From contig CAMTUU010000002.1 in assembly GCA_947085045.1 (NCBI GenBank), positions 475,573-539,572 on the forward strand: DNA of 64,000 nt, given 5' to 3'. The notes beneath the pieces were generated by a model, which saw only the letters and a list, made by a program, of their open reading frames with translations, ran no database searches and was not told the DNA's origin. This DNA is from Pseudolysinimonas_A sp947085045 (GTDB lineage: Bacteria > Actinomycetota > Actinomycetes > Actinomycetales > Microbacteriaceae). Made by a program: the position numbers and the translations under genes. Of this stretch, positions 8,116 through 16,094 are shown in pieces (the stretch's first letter is position 1; every line of letters begins with the position of its first letter).

Positions 8116-8989
8116 CGATCTCGCCGGAGCCCTCGAGCGCGGCGATCTGACGGCGCACGAGCGCTTCCACGGCATCCGGCATCGTGCGCACCTGGCCGCC
8201 CACGTGCGGGGAGATCAGGGCGAGGTTCCAGAGCGGATGCCCGACGGGCAGCGGCTCGGGCTCCGTCACGTCGAGGGCGGCGCGCAATCGCCCGGCCGTG
8301 AGCTCGGCGAGCAGGGCGTCGGTGTCGACGATCGCGCCGCGTCCGATGTTCACCAGGAGGGCGTGGTCGGGCATCCGCGCGAGGAACCCGGCGTCGACCA
8401 GGCCGCGCGTGCCGTCGTCGAGCGGTAGGCAGATCACGACCGCGTCCGCGGTGGGCAGCAGCCTGGGGAGCTCCGAGGTCGCCGCAACCTCGCCCCGCGC
8501 GTCGATTCGGCGCGACCGGCCGACCCGCACCGGACGTGCGCCGAAGGGCAGCAGCCGGTCGACGAGCGCGTTGCCGAGGCCCCCGGCGCCCAGGACGACG
8601 ACGCGCAGCCCGGCGAGTCCGCGGGTGAAACCGCCGCGCCACTCACCGGCATCCTGCTGGCGCACGAAGCGGGGCAGATCGCGCTGCGCGGCGAGCAGCA
8701 GCGCCATCCCGATCTCCGCCGCTGGACCCTCGTGCACCCCGGTGGCGTTCGCGAAGGCGACCCCGGCGGGCAACGCGTCGATCACCCCGTCGTAGCCGAT
8801 GCTCTGGCTCTGCACGAGCCGCACCGCGAGGCCGCGCAGCGCGCCGAGCAGGTCGAGGGACCCCATGTACGGCGGCACGACCAGGTCGATCTCCGGCCAG
8901 GGGGCGGGGCCGGTGAGATCCCAGACGGCGACCTCGCCGGCATCCGTGAGCCGCTCGAGCAGCTCCTCGGTCGGGACGGTGACGCGCAT
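8099..8989 (-). CDS. D-isomer-specific 2-hydroxyacid dehydrogenase family protein
   Basis: 296 aa NAD(P)-dependent oxidoreductase. The Rossmann motif VVLGAGGLGNALVDRL lies near residues 135-150. The catalytic triad region is present: NIGRGAIVDTDAL (Arg), DVTEPEPLPVGHPLW (Glu) and ISPHVGG (His). These are the signatures of the 2-hydroxyacid dehydrogenase/phosphoglycerate dehydrogenase family. The ATG at 8989 follows a TAGCTT -10 (9001-8996) by 6 nt. The substrate cannot be deduced; the neighbourhood offers no pathway clue. Confidence 0.88.
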   Translation of the reverse strand: MRVTVPTEELLERLTDAGEVAVWDLTGPAPWPEIDLVVPPYMGSLDLLGALRGLAVRLVQSQSIGYDGVIDALPAGVAFANATGVHEGPAAEIGMALLLAAQRDLPRFVRQQDAGEWRGGFTRGLAGLRVVVLGAGGLGNALVDRLLPFGARPVRVGRSRRIDARGEVAATSELPRLLPTADAVVICLPLDDGTRGLVDAGFLARMPDHALLVNIGRGAIVDTDALLAELTAGRLRAALDVTEPEPLPVGHPLWNLALISPHVGGQVRTMPDAVEALVRRQIAALEGSGEIVNRIR

Positions 8990-9053
8990 CCCCCGAAGCT
9001 ACCCGAGCGCGCGGGGACGGGAGCAGTGGGTGTCGGCGGGCTCAGGACGCGTC

Positions 9054-9116
9054 GGTCCGCACGTTGCGAGTTCGTCCGCGGCGTTCGCTGCGGACCAGTG
9101 CGCATTCCGCGGACCA
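9054..9116. repeat. Inverted/direct GGTCCGC repeats between divergent genes
   Basis: GGTCCGCA (9054-9061) and TGCGGACC (9089-9096) form a perfect 8-bp inverted repeat with a 27-nt spacer, and CGCGGACC (9109-9116) repeats the right arm 20 bp further on. They lie just upstream of the promoter of the 61-aa gene and may bind a regulator, but no regulator is identified. Confidence 0.35.
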
Positions 9117-9148
9117 AACACGTGACTCACCCTCATACGCTGGAGCGC

Positions 9149-9334
9149 GTGACCGCGGACCACTGGATCGAGCACCGCCGCGGCGACCGTGAAGTGCTCG
9201 GCCTCGGCTACCTCGCCGACCGCCACCTGCATGAGGGCCGCCCGGTGCGCATCGGCGAGGTCAGCACCTCCGGTGTCACCGTGATCGCCGACCAATTCGG
9301 CGCGGCGTCCGCCGAGACGCTGGTGCCCGCATGA
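9149..9334 (+). CDS. Small hypothetical protein coupled to ATP-grasp gene
   Basis: 61 aa, no recognised domain. The sequence starts VTADHWIEHRRGDREVLG and is acidic to neutral with a short beta-rich middle (RIGEVSTSGVTVIAD). Its TGA stop overlaps the ATG of the next gene (ATGA), so the two are translationally coupled and probably functionally linked. GTG 9149 follows TACGCT (9136-9141) by 7 nt, giving a leaderless start. A short accessory or partner protein of the ATP-grasp enzyme is the simplest guess. Confidence 0.6.
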   Translation: MTADHWIEHRRGDREVLGLGYLADRHLHEGRPVRIGEVSTSGVTVIADQFGAASAETLVPA

Positions 9335-10155
9335 CGCGGCTGCGCATCCTCTTCGTCACGGATCTGGCCTACGAGGCGCGCGGCCGCCGCTACGGCGATG
9401 AGGATGTCGACCTCACCCGCCGCCTGCGCGAGTCGTTCGATCTCGCCACCTGCCACCCCCGCGACGCCGCGGCGCTGATGGATGCCTTCGACGTCGTCGT
9501 CGTGCGCAACAGCGGGCCGGTGCTCGGGTATCTCGCCGAGTACGAGGCCTTCCGTGCGCGGGCCCTCGCGACCGGGAAGCCGGTATTCGCCGAACTGACC
9601 GGCCGTGCCGACCAGGCCGGCAAGCAGTATCTGCTCGACCTGTGGGAGGCCGGGTACCCGGTGATCCCGACGGTCTCCTCGCCGTCCGACCTGCCCCGGC
9701 TGCCGGCCGTCGACGAGTACGTCGTGAAGCCGAAGCTCGGCGCCGACTCGCACGGTCTGCGGTTCCTCTCGGCCGAGGCGGTGCGGGCGCTCACCGACGA
9801 CGACGTGCTCATCCAGCCGCGCATCCCATTCGTCTACGAGGTGTCGTTCTACTTCGTCGACGACGCCTTCCAGTACGCGCTCTGCGCGCCCGACCCGGCC
9901 GCCCGCTGGGAACTCGAGCCCTACGACGCGAGGCCCGGCGACCTCGAGTTCGCCCAGCGGTTCATCGCGTGGAACTCGATCGAGCACGGCATCCAGAGAG
10001 TGGATGCCTGCCGCACCCCGTCCGACGAGCTGCTGCTGGTCGAGCTGGAGGACCTCAACCCCTACCTCTCGTTGCACCTCGTCTCCGACGAACAACGTCA
10101 GCGTTTCGTGGACGCGATGGTCGCCTCGATCAGCGCACTGGCGCGAACCCGGTAG
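9331..10155 (+). CDS. ATP-grasp-fold protein of unknown specificity
   Basis: 274 aa, similar in layout to RimK/glutathione-synthetase-type ATP-grasp ligases. The VVKPKLGADSHGLRF segment (about residues 131-145) matches the lysine plus glycine-rich small-loop of the ATP-grasp nucleotide site, DVLIQPRIP the adenine-binding hinge, and ELEDLNPYLSL near the C-terminus the Mg-binding E-x-N end. The N-terminal domain (LRILFVTDLAYEARG) is a Rossmann-like pre-ATP-grasp domain. It is coupled to the preceding 61-aa gene. The substrates are unknown. Confidence 0.7.
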   Translation: MTRLRILFVTDLAYEARGRRYGDEDVDLTRRLRESFDLATCHPRDAAALMDAFDVVVVRNSGPVLGYLAEYEAFRARALATGKPVFAELTGRADQAGKQYLLDLWEAGYPVIPTVSSPSDLPRLPAVDEYVVKPKLGADSHGLRFLSAEAVRALTDDDVLIQPRIPFVYEVSFYFVDDAFQYALCAPDPAARWELEPYDARPGDLEFAQRFIAWNSIEHGIQRVDACRTPSDELLLVELEDLNPYLSLHLVSDEQRQRFVDAMVASISALARTR

Positions 10156-10201
10156 CGACTCACTGCCGGGAGGCTCGCCTCCGTGAACATCCACTCGCGA
10201 T

Positions 10202-10227
10202 GCGGTCGCGGTCGCGGTCGCGGTCGC
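10202..10227. repeat. Hexanucleotide tandem repeat (GCGGTC)x4
   Basis: Four perfect copies of GCGGTC (10202-10225) lie in the short gap between the convergent ATP-grasp and DyP-peroxidase genes. No function is evident; slippage could vary the copy number between strains. Confidence 0.6.
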
Positions 10228-10235
10228 CGGCAGCG

Positions 10236-11465
10236 CTACCGTTCCAGCAGCGAGTCGCCGATGTAGCCGTCGGGGTCGCATCCCGGCGGGATGGCGAACA
10301 CTGCGGAGCCGACCGGCGTGGTCCACTCGTTGAGCAGGTCGAGCTCATCCAATCGCCGCTGGATGGGGACGAACTGCGCGTCGATGTCTGCTTGGAACGA
10401 GACGAAGATCAACCCGCTGTCGGAGATCTGCCCGGCCGACGGCGACTCGTCGTAGTTGTAGCCACGGCGGAAGATGCGCTCCCTCGGATTGTCGGAGCGC
10501 GCGCGTCGCACGTGCGAGAACTCGGGGATGACCGGGAAGCCGATCTTCGTGACGGCGGCGAAATCGGGCTCGTCGTTCTCGTTCACGCCGGTGAGCGGGG
10601 CGCCGTTCGCGAGCGTGCGCCCCACCGACTGCTCCCGCCCGCCGCGGTCGAGGCGGTCCCATTTGTCGAGGTTCATCGCGGTGCGGCGGATGACCATTCC
10701 GGTGCCCCCGGCGAGCCAGCCGTCCTGCGCCCAGACCTGCGCGTCGAATGCGTCGGTGCCGGGTTCGGCGTTGGTGGATCCGTCGACCTGACCGAACAGG
10801 TTGCGCATCGTCGTCCCGGTGGCCTCGGAGCCGTACGCGCGTCGGAATCCGGTCTGCGTCCAGCGCACCGTCGCGAACGATCGCAGATCTTTGAGGAGCA
10901 TGCGATGGGCGTGGGCGACGGTGAACGCGTCGTCGGCAGCGATCTGCAGAAGCAGGTCTCCGCCGCTCCACCGCTCCTCGAGCCGGTCGATGCCGAAGGG
11001 TTCGAGGGGTCGCAGCCACGCGGGATCGGACGCGCCGGCGCGGGCCACGAGTTCCGGACCGAACCCGAACGTCACAGTCAGTCGGGCCGGCACCAGGGCG
11101 AGCTCCGGCTCGGAGTCGGCGAGCGCGGGGCCACCCTGGGTGAGTCGTGCGGCGTCGTCGGTGACGATGCCCATCATGCGCCGCAGCGCGTCGCGGTCGG
11201 TCGTCGGGAGGAGGTCGAGCGCGACGAACACGGCGTGGGCCTGCGCGGGGGTGGCGACACCCGCCTGATTCCGGCCGAAGTAGGGCACGACGGCATCCCC
11301 GTTGAGGGCGGTCGATGCGGTGTCGGCCGGGCGACCGCCCGGGTTGAGCACGAGATCTGCGCCGACGGCGGCCGCGGCGCCGAGGCCGGCGACAGCCCCT
11401 CCGAGGAGGAACTGCCGCCGGTTCGGCGCGAAGCGACCGGGCCGGTCGGACCGGTCGCGGGCCAT
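10236..11465 (-). CDS. Tat-exported DyP-type haem peroxidase (EfeB/DtpA-like)
   Basis: 409 aa. The N-terminus has a twin-arginine signal (NRRQFLLGGAVAGLG, about residues 15-29), so the protein is exported folded with haem. The DyP signature GQVDG with its distal Asp lies near residue 226 (NLFGQVDGSTN), and the proximal haem His is in EFSHVRRA near residue 315. Length fits the EfeB/DtpA group. It is the last gene of a copper-related cluster with PCu(A)C and CopC. In Streptomyces, DtpA sits in such an operon and works with the copper chaperone; EfeB otherwise serves ferrous-iron uptake. No efeU/efeO is nearby, so the DtpA-type role is favoured. Confidence 0.88.
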   Translation of the reverse strand: MARDRSDRPGRFAPNRRQFLLGGAVAGLGAAAAVGADLVLNPGGRPADTASTALNGDAVVPYFGRNQAGVATPAQAHAVFVALDLLPTTDRDALRRMMGIVTDDAARLTQGGPALADSEPELALVPARLTVTFGFGPELVARAGASDPAWLRPLEPFGIDRLEERWSGGDLLLQIAADDAFTVAHAHRMLLKDLRSFATVRWTQTGFRRAYGSEATGTTMRNLFGQVDGSTNAEPGTDAFDAQVWAQDGWLAGGTGMVIRRTAMNLDKWDRLDRGGREQSVGRTLANGAPLTGVNENDEPDFAAVTKIGFPVIPEFSHVRRARSDNPRERIFRRGYNYDESPSAGQISDSGLIFVSFQADIDAQFVPIQRRLDELDLLNEWTTPVGSAVFAIPPGCDPDGYIGDSLLER

Positions 11466-12004
11466 CACTCGCCGCCCATGTCCATGTTCATGCCGTCGCC
11501 GACGTAGGTCTCGTTGGCGCCCTCGTAGTCCTTCACCGGCGCGGTGAAGGAGAAGGTCGAGCCGTCGGAGAGGGTCAGAACGACCGACGCCTCCTCGCCC
11601 GCGACGATCGGGGCGACGAGACCCATCAGCATGATGTGGTTGCCGCCGGGGGCAATCTCGAAGGAGCCGCCCGCCGGAATGACGAACCCGCCTTCCTTGG
11701 GCCGCATGACCATCTCGCCGGTTCCGCTCTCGACCGTCTCGTGCAACTCGACCGTCGAGGAGGCCGTGGAGGTTCCGGAGACGATCGTGATGTCTTCGTC
11801 GCCGATGTTCTCGAGCACGCCGAAGGCGGCCGACATCCCCTCCTCGGCGGACTTCACCCACGCATCGGCGATGGCGAGAGAGTCCGCGGCGGGCGCCGGT
11901 GTGGGCGGAGCCTCGGCGGTCGGCGTCGACGCGGCACAGCCCGTAAGGGCGAGGGCCATCGCGGCGGCGACGAGGAGGATCTTCGGGGTTCTGGTGATGT
12001 TCAT
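11465..12004 (-). CDS. PCu(A)C-domain copper chaperone lipoprotein
   Basis: 179 aa. A lipobox (ALTGCAAS, Cys about residue 20) ends the signal peptide, so the protein is anchored outside the membrane. The PCu(A)C Cu(I) site H-(M)x10-M-x-M is recognisable: VELHETV (His), then EMVMRPKEGG and HIMLMGL. The tail MNMDMGGE adds more Met ligands. The family delivers Cu(I) to cytochrome oxidase and, in streptomycetes, to other cuproenzymes. ATG 12004 has GAAAGG 8 nt upstream. The stop overlaps the DyP start (TGATG), implying coupling; CopC is encoded 13 nt upstream. Confidence 0.9.
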   Translation of the reverse strand: MNITRTPKILLVAAAMALALTGCAASTPTAEAPPTPAPAADSLAIADAWVKSAEEGMSAAFGVLENIGDEDITIVSGTSTASSTVELHETVESGTGEMVMRPKEGGFVIPAGGSFEIAPGGNHIMLMGLVAPIVAGEEASVVLTLSDGSTFSFTAPVKDYEGANETYVGDGMNMDMGGE

Positions 12005-12017
12005 TCGGTGATGCCTT

Positions 12018-12629
12018 TCAGGTTGCTTGCGGCCCACTCGCATCGGAGCGGCCGGGCGTCGCGCGCGCGCGGCGACGCATGATGATTTCGAAGGTGGCGA
12101 AGAGGCCGAGCGCGAGCACGGCGCCTCCCAGGCCGATCAGACCGATGCGCAGGAGTCCGTCACCGGTGCCGGCGTCGGCGCTCTGCGGCGTCTGCGACCC
12201 TTCGTCTGTCGCGGTCGAGCCGTCTGGAGCGATCGAGCTGTAGGGCTCGCCGTCTCCCACCGTGAAGGGGATGAGTCCGCTGACCGGATGCCCGTCGGAC
12301 GACACCGCCCGCCAGCGGATCTCGTACCCGGCCTCGGGCAGGTCGCCGTCGATGGAGGCGCGAACCGCCGGTCCGTCGTAGACGGCGTCGGCTGCGGCCC
12401 AGTCCTTGCCCTGCGCGTCGACGACGAGGAGCAGGGCCCCCACCGTCAGCACGTCGTCGCTGAACTGGAGCACCACTTCGGTGGGCGCCACGGCCAACCG
12501 CTCCGCGACCGCCGGCGTGCTCGACAGCAGCTGGTCGTGAGCGATCGCCGGCGAGGCGGGCACCACGATCAGACCGATGAGCGCACCGGCTCCGAGGACG
12601 GCGGCGGCGGCGCGACGTGACATCGACAT
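12018..12629 (-). CDS. CopC-domain copper resistance/uptake protein with C-terminal TM anchor
   Basis: 203 aa. A signal peptide ends near AIAHDQLLSS, placing the first mature residue as His, the N-terminal Cu(II) ligand of CopC proteins. The beta-barrel CopC core runs to about residue 125, including the ...SSDGHPVSGLIPFTVG segment with the second His ligand. A linker leads to one TM helix (about 165-187) and a basic tail. AGAGGAGT lies 7 nt before the ATG at 12629. It is in one operon with PCu(A)C and the DyP peroxidase. Confidence 0.9.
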   Translation of the reverse strand: MSMSRRAAAAVLGAGALIGLIVVPASPAIAHDQLLSSTPAVAERLAVAPTEVVLQFSDDVLTVGALLLVVDAQGKDWAAADAVYDGPAVRASIDGDLPEAGYEIRWRAVSSDGHPVSGLIPFTVGDGEPYSSIAPDGSTATDEGSQTPQSADAGTGDGLLRIGLIGLGGAVLALGLFATFEIIMRRRARATPGRSDASGPQAT

Positions 12630-12716
12630 GAAACGACTCCTCTACTTGCCGCTCGCGCGCGCGAGCGACTCCTACCACGACAGCCGAGTCCGCCCGGGGC
12701 GGATACTCGGAAAAGG

Positions 12717-13313
12717 TCAGAACGTGGCGAGCAGCGGAGGTCCGCGTCGTCGAACCGACGACATCGCGACCGCGGAGACGGCCGACATCCGTTCGGAGGC
12801 GGTTCGAAGGGGGGCGGATCGGATCGGCGACGTGCCGGTACCTCCGGAGGAGATCAGCCGATCGAGCCACGCGCGCACGGCGGCGAAAGCGTGCACGGTG
12901 AGGCCGACGCAACGCTCGGCGACGAACAGGAGCACGACGGTCGCGGCGCCCGCGACGACGTGCGCGCCCCACATCGTGGCCCCCGGCGCGATCGCCTCGA
13001 CGGACGCGCCCGCGATGCTCGCGCCACCGTGGTGGCCGGAGCCCGGCACCACCGTCGCGGTCGGCGATCCCAGCACGAAGAGCGCGTTGTACAACACCTG
13101 GCTCGCGGCGACCGAGAGCGCGACGCGCACCGCCGATACGCGTCGGCCTGCGAGCGCCACGCAGATCGGGAGGGCGAAGGCGAGAGGGAGCACGACCCCG
13201 AGCCAACCGGGCATCGCCCCGCCCCCCAGCACGACGTGGGTGAAGAGCGCCGTGAAGACGGAGACTCCGGCCGCGATCGCGCCGCGGAGCACGCGCATCG
13301 GGCGGGAGGTCAC
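12717..13313 (-). CDS. Polytopic membrane protein of the copper cluster
   Basis: 198 aa with about four transmembrane helices (roughly residues 8-27, 38-58, 62-82, 107-130) and a basic C-terminal tail. A HHGG motif sits between helices 3 and 4 and could bind metal, but this is not proof of function. It is the first gene of the minus-strand group that continues with CopC, PCu(A)C and the DyP peroxidase, 87 nt upstream of CopC. It is divergent from cmtR. Position suggests a copper-linked accessory membrane protein; I do not recognise a family. Confidence 0.65.
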   Translation of the reverse strand: MTSRPMRVLRGAIAAGVSVFTALFTHVVLGGGAMPGWLGVVLPLAFALPICVALAGRRVSAVRVALSVAASQVLYNALFVLGSPTATVVPGSGHHGGASIAGASVEAIAPGATMWGAHVVAGAATVVLLFVAERCVGLTVHAFAAVRAWLDRLISSGGTGTSPIRSAPLRTASERMSAVSAVAMSSVRRRGPPLLATF

Positions 13314-13438
13314 ACGTCCATCCTCTCAGAAGGTCGCGCGGCCTCGTCTCCGTGCGGGGTCGCGCGCGCGACATACCGGTGCCCCGGGAGGCACACGAAC
13401 CCGCCCGCCTTCCCTGAGGATGGCGTCGCGGCAACTGT

Positions 13439-13470
13439 TCAGCATGCGATGTATAGTCACCGTATGCTGA
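13439..13470 (+). promoter_or_regulatory. cmtR promoter with inverted-repeat operator
   Basis: A perfect 7-bp inverted repeat TCAGCAT (13439-13445) / ATGCTGA (13464-13470) encloses the -10 hexamer TATAGT (13452-13457). The ATG of cmtR (13464) follows the -10 by 6 nt, so transcription probably starts at the start codon, and CmtR bound to the repeat would block it. This is the expected autoregulatory layout of ArsR/SmtB-family metal sensors. Confidence 0.65.
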
Positions 13471-13844
13471 CTCTCGCTTCCCGTCTCGACGTCATGAACC
13501 GGCTCGGCCGGGCGATGGCTGATCCGAGCCGCTCGCGCATCCTGCTCCGCCTCCTCGAGGGGCCCTCCTACCCGGCTCGGCTCGCCGAAGAGCTCGAGCT
13601 GACCCGCACCAACGTCTCGAACCACCTCGCCTGTCTGCGCGGATGCGGCGTCGTCGTCGCCACCCCGGAGGGCCGCCAGACGCGCTACGAGATCGCCGAC
13701 CCGCACGTGACGCGAGCGGTGGCCCTGCTGCTCGAGGCGGTCGTCGCCGTCGACGACGGTGTTCCATGCGCCGACGCGGAATGCGACGTGCCGCTGTGCT
13801 GCGCACCGTCCGTCGACGCCAACGCCGGGGAGGTCGTGCGATGA
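13464..13844 (+). CDS. cmtR: Cd(II)/Pb(II)-responsive ArsR/SmtB-family repressor
   Basis: 126 aa winged-helix metal sensor. With the start at 13464 the residues C57 and C61 (in NHLACLRGCG) and C102 (GVPCAD) fall at exactly the positions of the three cadmium ligands of Mycobacterium tuberculosis CmtR. The recognition helix reads LTRTNVSNHLACL. An extra C-terminal cluster (AECDVPLCCAP) is unusual and may add metal-binding capacity. The stop overlaps the ATPase start (ATGA). The repressor should release its operator when Cd or Pb binds, switching on the efflux pump behind it. Confidence 0.9.
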   Translation: MLTLASRLDVMNRLGRAMADPSRSRILLRLLEGPSYPARLAEELELTRTNVSNHLACLRGCGVVVATPEGRQTRYEIADPHVTRAVALLLEAVVAVDDGVPCADAECDVPLCCAPSVDANAGEVVR

Positions 13845-16009
13845 GCGAGGAATGCTGCGGCCCCGACGAGGTGCCGATCAAGGCCGCCCCCCGGCGACTC
13901 GAACTCTCCCGCACCGCGCCCGCAGGTGACGCGTGCTGTGCGCCGGGCGAGACGCACACCCCCACCGCCACGGATTCCGGGACGCGGCCGCTGCTCGGCC
14001 TGAGTCCCACCGCCGTCACGACCCCGCTCGACGAGGGCGACGCCTGCTGCGGCGGGCCCGATCCCGCCCGGCAGCGCACACACGCCGAGCACGGCGATGA
14101 TGAGGATGAGGTCCGCCCGCCGATCTGGCGTGACACCGCCCTGCTGCCGTCGGCCATCTCCGGCGTTTTCCTCGTCGCCGCGTACGCCCTCGAATGGGGC
14201 GGCCTCGAGATCCCGGGCCTGATCGCGAGCTGGATCGGGCTCGTGGCGGGGGCCTCGACCTTCGTCCCCGGCGCCCTCCGTCGGCTCCTGCGTCGTCGCC
14301 TCGGCGTCGGATTGCTCATGACTATCGCCGCGATCGGTGCCGTGGCGCTCGGCCAGGTCACCGAGGCTGCGGCTCTCGCGTTCCTGTTCTCGCTCGCCGA
14401 GGCGCTCGAGGACCGGGCGATCGATCGGGCGAAGGAGGGTCTGCGCGCCCTGCTGTCGCTCATCCCCGAGACGGTGCGCATCTCGCGCCTCTCCGGCGAC
14501 GTGGTCGTGCCCGCATCGGAGGTGCGCGAACTCGACATCCTCGTGGTCGCCGCCGGGGAGCGGGTCGCCACCGACGGGATCGTCGTCGAGGGACGGTCGA
14601 GCCTCGACAGCTCCGCCGTCACCGGCGAGTCAATCCCCGTCGAAGTCGGCCCGGGGGATGCCGTCCCCGCCGGCTCGGTGAACGGCTCGGCGACGCTGCG
14701 CCTGGAGGCGACCGCCGACGGTCGCGACAACTCGCTGACTCAGATCGTCGCCCTCGTCGAGCAGGCGCATGCGCGTAAGGGCGAGCGCGCCCGGTTGGCC
14801 GACCGCATCGCCCGGCCGCTCGTGCCCGGTGTGCTCATCCTGTCGGCGCTAGTGGCCCTGTTCGGCGTCATCGTGGGCGACCCCTTGACCTGGCTGGAAC
14901 GCGCGCTTGTCGTGCTCGTCGCGGCATCCCCCTGCGCTCTAGCGATCGCGGTTCCGGTCACCGTGATCAGTGCGATCGGTTCGGCGTCGCGATTCGGCGT
15001 CGTCGTGAAATCTGGAGTGGCGTTCGAGGGTTTCGGCGCCATCCGCACCGTCGCCTTCGACAAGACGGGAACGCTCACTCGCAACGAGCCGCGAGTCGTC
15101 GAGGTGCGTCCGGCCCCCGGCGTGGGTCGCGACGAGCTGCTCGCCCTCGCGGCGGCCGTCGAGAACTCGAGCTCGCATCCGCTCGCCTCCGCCATCGCGA
15201 CCGCCTCGCCCGGCACGGCACCGGCCGCCTCGATCGTCGAGGAAGCCGGCCGCGGCATCGTCGGCCAGGTGGGCGAGGTCGAGGTGCGCGTGGGCAGCAT
15301 CCGCTGGCTCCACCCCGCGGAGCTCGCGGACGACGCCGCCGAACTCTCTGCCGCCGGCATGACGGTCGTCGTCGTGGAATCCGACGGTCGTCTCGCCGGT
15401 CTGCTCGGCATCCGCGACGAGTTGCGGCCCGAAGCCGCCGAGACGTTGCAGATGCTGCGCGACGCCGGGCTGAGGACCCTCATGCTCACCGGAGACGACG
15501 CGCGCACGGCGCAGGCTCTCGCCGCGCAGGCGGGCATCACCGACGTGCGCGCAGAACAGTCGCCGAAGCAGAAGGCGGATGCGGTCGAGACGCTCGCACG
15601 CACCTCGCCCACGGCGATGGTCGGCGACGGCATCAACGACGCCCCCGCCCTCGCCTCAGCGACGGTCGGTATCGCGATGGGTCTTCGGGGGTCGGCGGCG
15701 GCGGTCGAATCGGCTGACATCGCCTTCACCGGCAACGACCTGCGGCTGATCCCGCTGGCGCTCGAGCATGCGCGCCGCGCTCGGGTGATCATGACGACCA
15801 ACATCGTCTTGGCGCTCTCGCTCTTGGTTGTGCTGCTGCCGTTGGCGCTGTTCGGCGTGCTCGGGCTGGCGGCGGTCGTCTTGACGCACGAGATCGCCGA
15901 GGTGATCATCATCCTCAACGGCGTGCGTGCCGCGCGGCGCCCCCGGGCCCTGCGCACGCTCAGTGCCCCCGTCGAGGCGGCGCCCGACCGGCAGCCCGCC
16001 CGCGTCTGA
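13841..16009 (+). CDS. cadA: Heavy-metal (Cd/Pb/Zn) P1B-type ATPase
   Basis: 722 aa efflux ATPase. Signatures: translocation motif SPC in AASPCALAIAVP (about residue 363), phosphorylation motif DKTGT (about 406), SHPLA (His-Pro), and hinge GDGIND (about 595). In place of an HMA ferredoxin-like domain the N-terminus has three Cys pairs (EECCGP, DACCAPGE, DACCGGP) in a soluble segment of about 90 residues. The last TM segment has HEIAEVIIILNG. The SPC motif plus CmtR control points to Cd/Pb/Zn rather than Cu. The gene is coupled to cmtR and followed by dsbA-like and lspA genes. Confidence 0.92.
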   Translation: MSEECCGPDEVPIKAAPRRLELSRTAPAGDACCAPGETHTPTATDSGTRPLLGLSPTAVTTPLDEGDACCGGPDPARQRTHAEHGDDEDEVRPPIWRDTALLPSAISGVFLVAAYALEWGGLEIPGLIASWIGLVAGASTFVPGALRRLLRRRLGVGLLMTIAAIGAVALGQVTEAAALAFLFSLAEALEDRAIDRAKEGLRALLSLIPETVRISRLSGDVVVPASEVRELDILVVAAGERVATDGIVVEGRSSLDSSAVTGESIPVEVGPGDAVPAGSVNGSATLRLEATADGRDNSLTQIVALVEQAHARKGERARLADRIARPLVPGVLILSALVALFGVIVGDPLTWLERALVVLVAASPCALAIAVPVTVISAIGSASRFGVVVKSGVAFEGFGAIRTVAFDKTGTLTRNEPRVVEVRPAPGVGRDELLALAAAVENSSSHPLASAIATASPGTAPAASIVEEAGRGIVGQVGEVEVRVGSIRWLHPAELADDAAELSAAGMTVVVVESDGRLAGLLGIRDELRPEAAETLQMLRDAGLRTLMLTGDDARTAQALAAQAGITDVRAEQSPKQKADAVETLARTSPTAMVGDGINDAPALASATVGIAMGLRGSAAAVESADIAFTGNDLRLIPLALEHARRARVIMTTNIVLALSLLVVLLPLALFGVLGLAAVVLTHEIAEVIIILNGVRAARRPRALRTLSAPVEAAPDRQPARV

Positions 16010-16094
16010 CCGACGTGGCTCACGCCGTTCTGCCAGCCAAGAGCAGAGAGGCTAAGAGTGAATCCACCCGAGAGCCGACCCGGAAGAGGAACCC

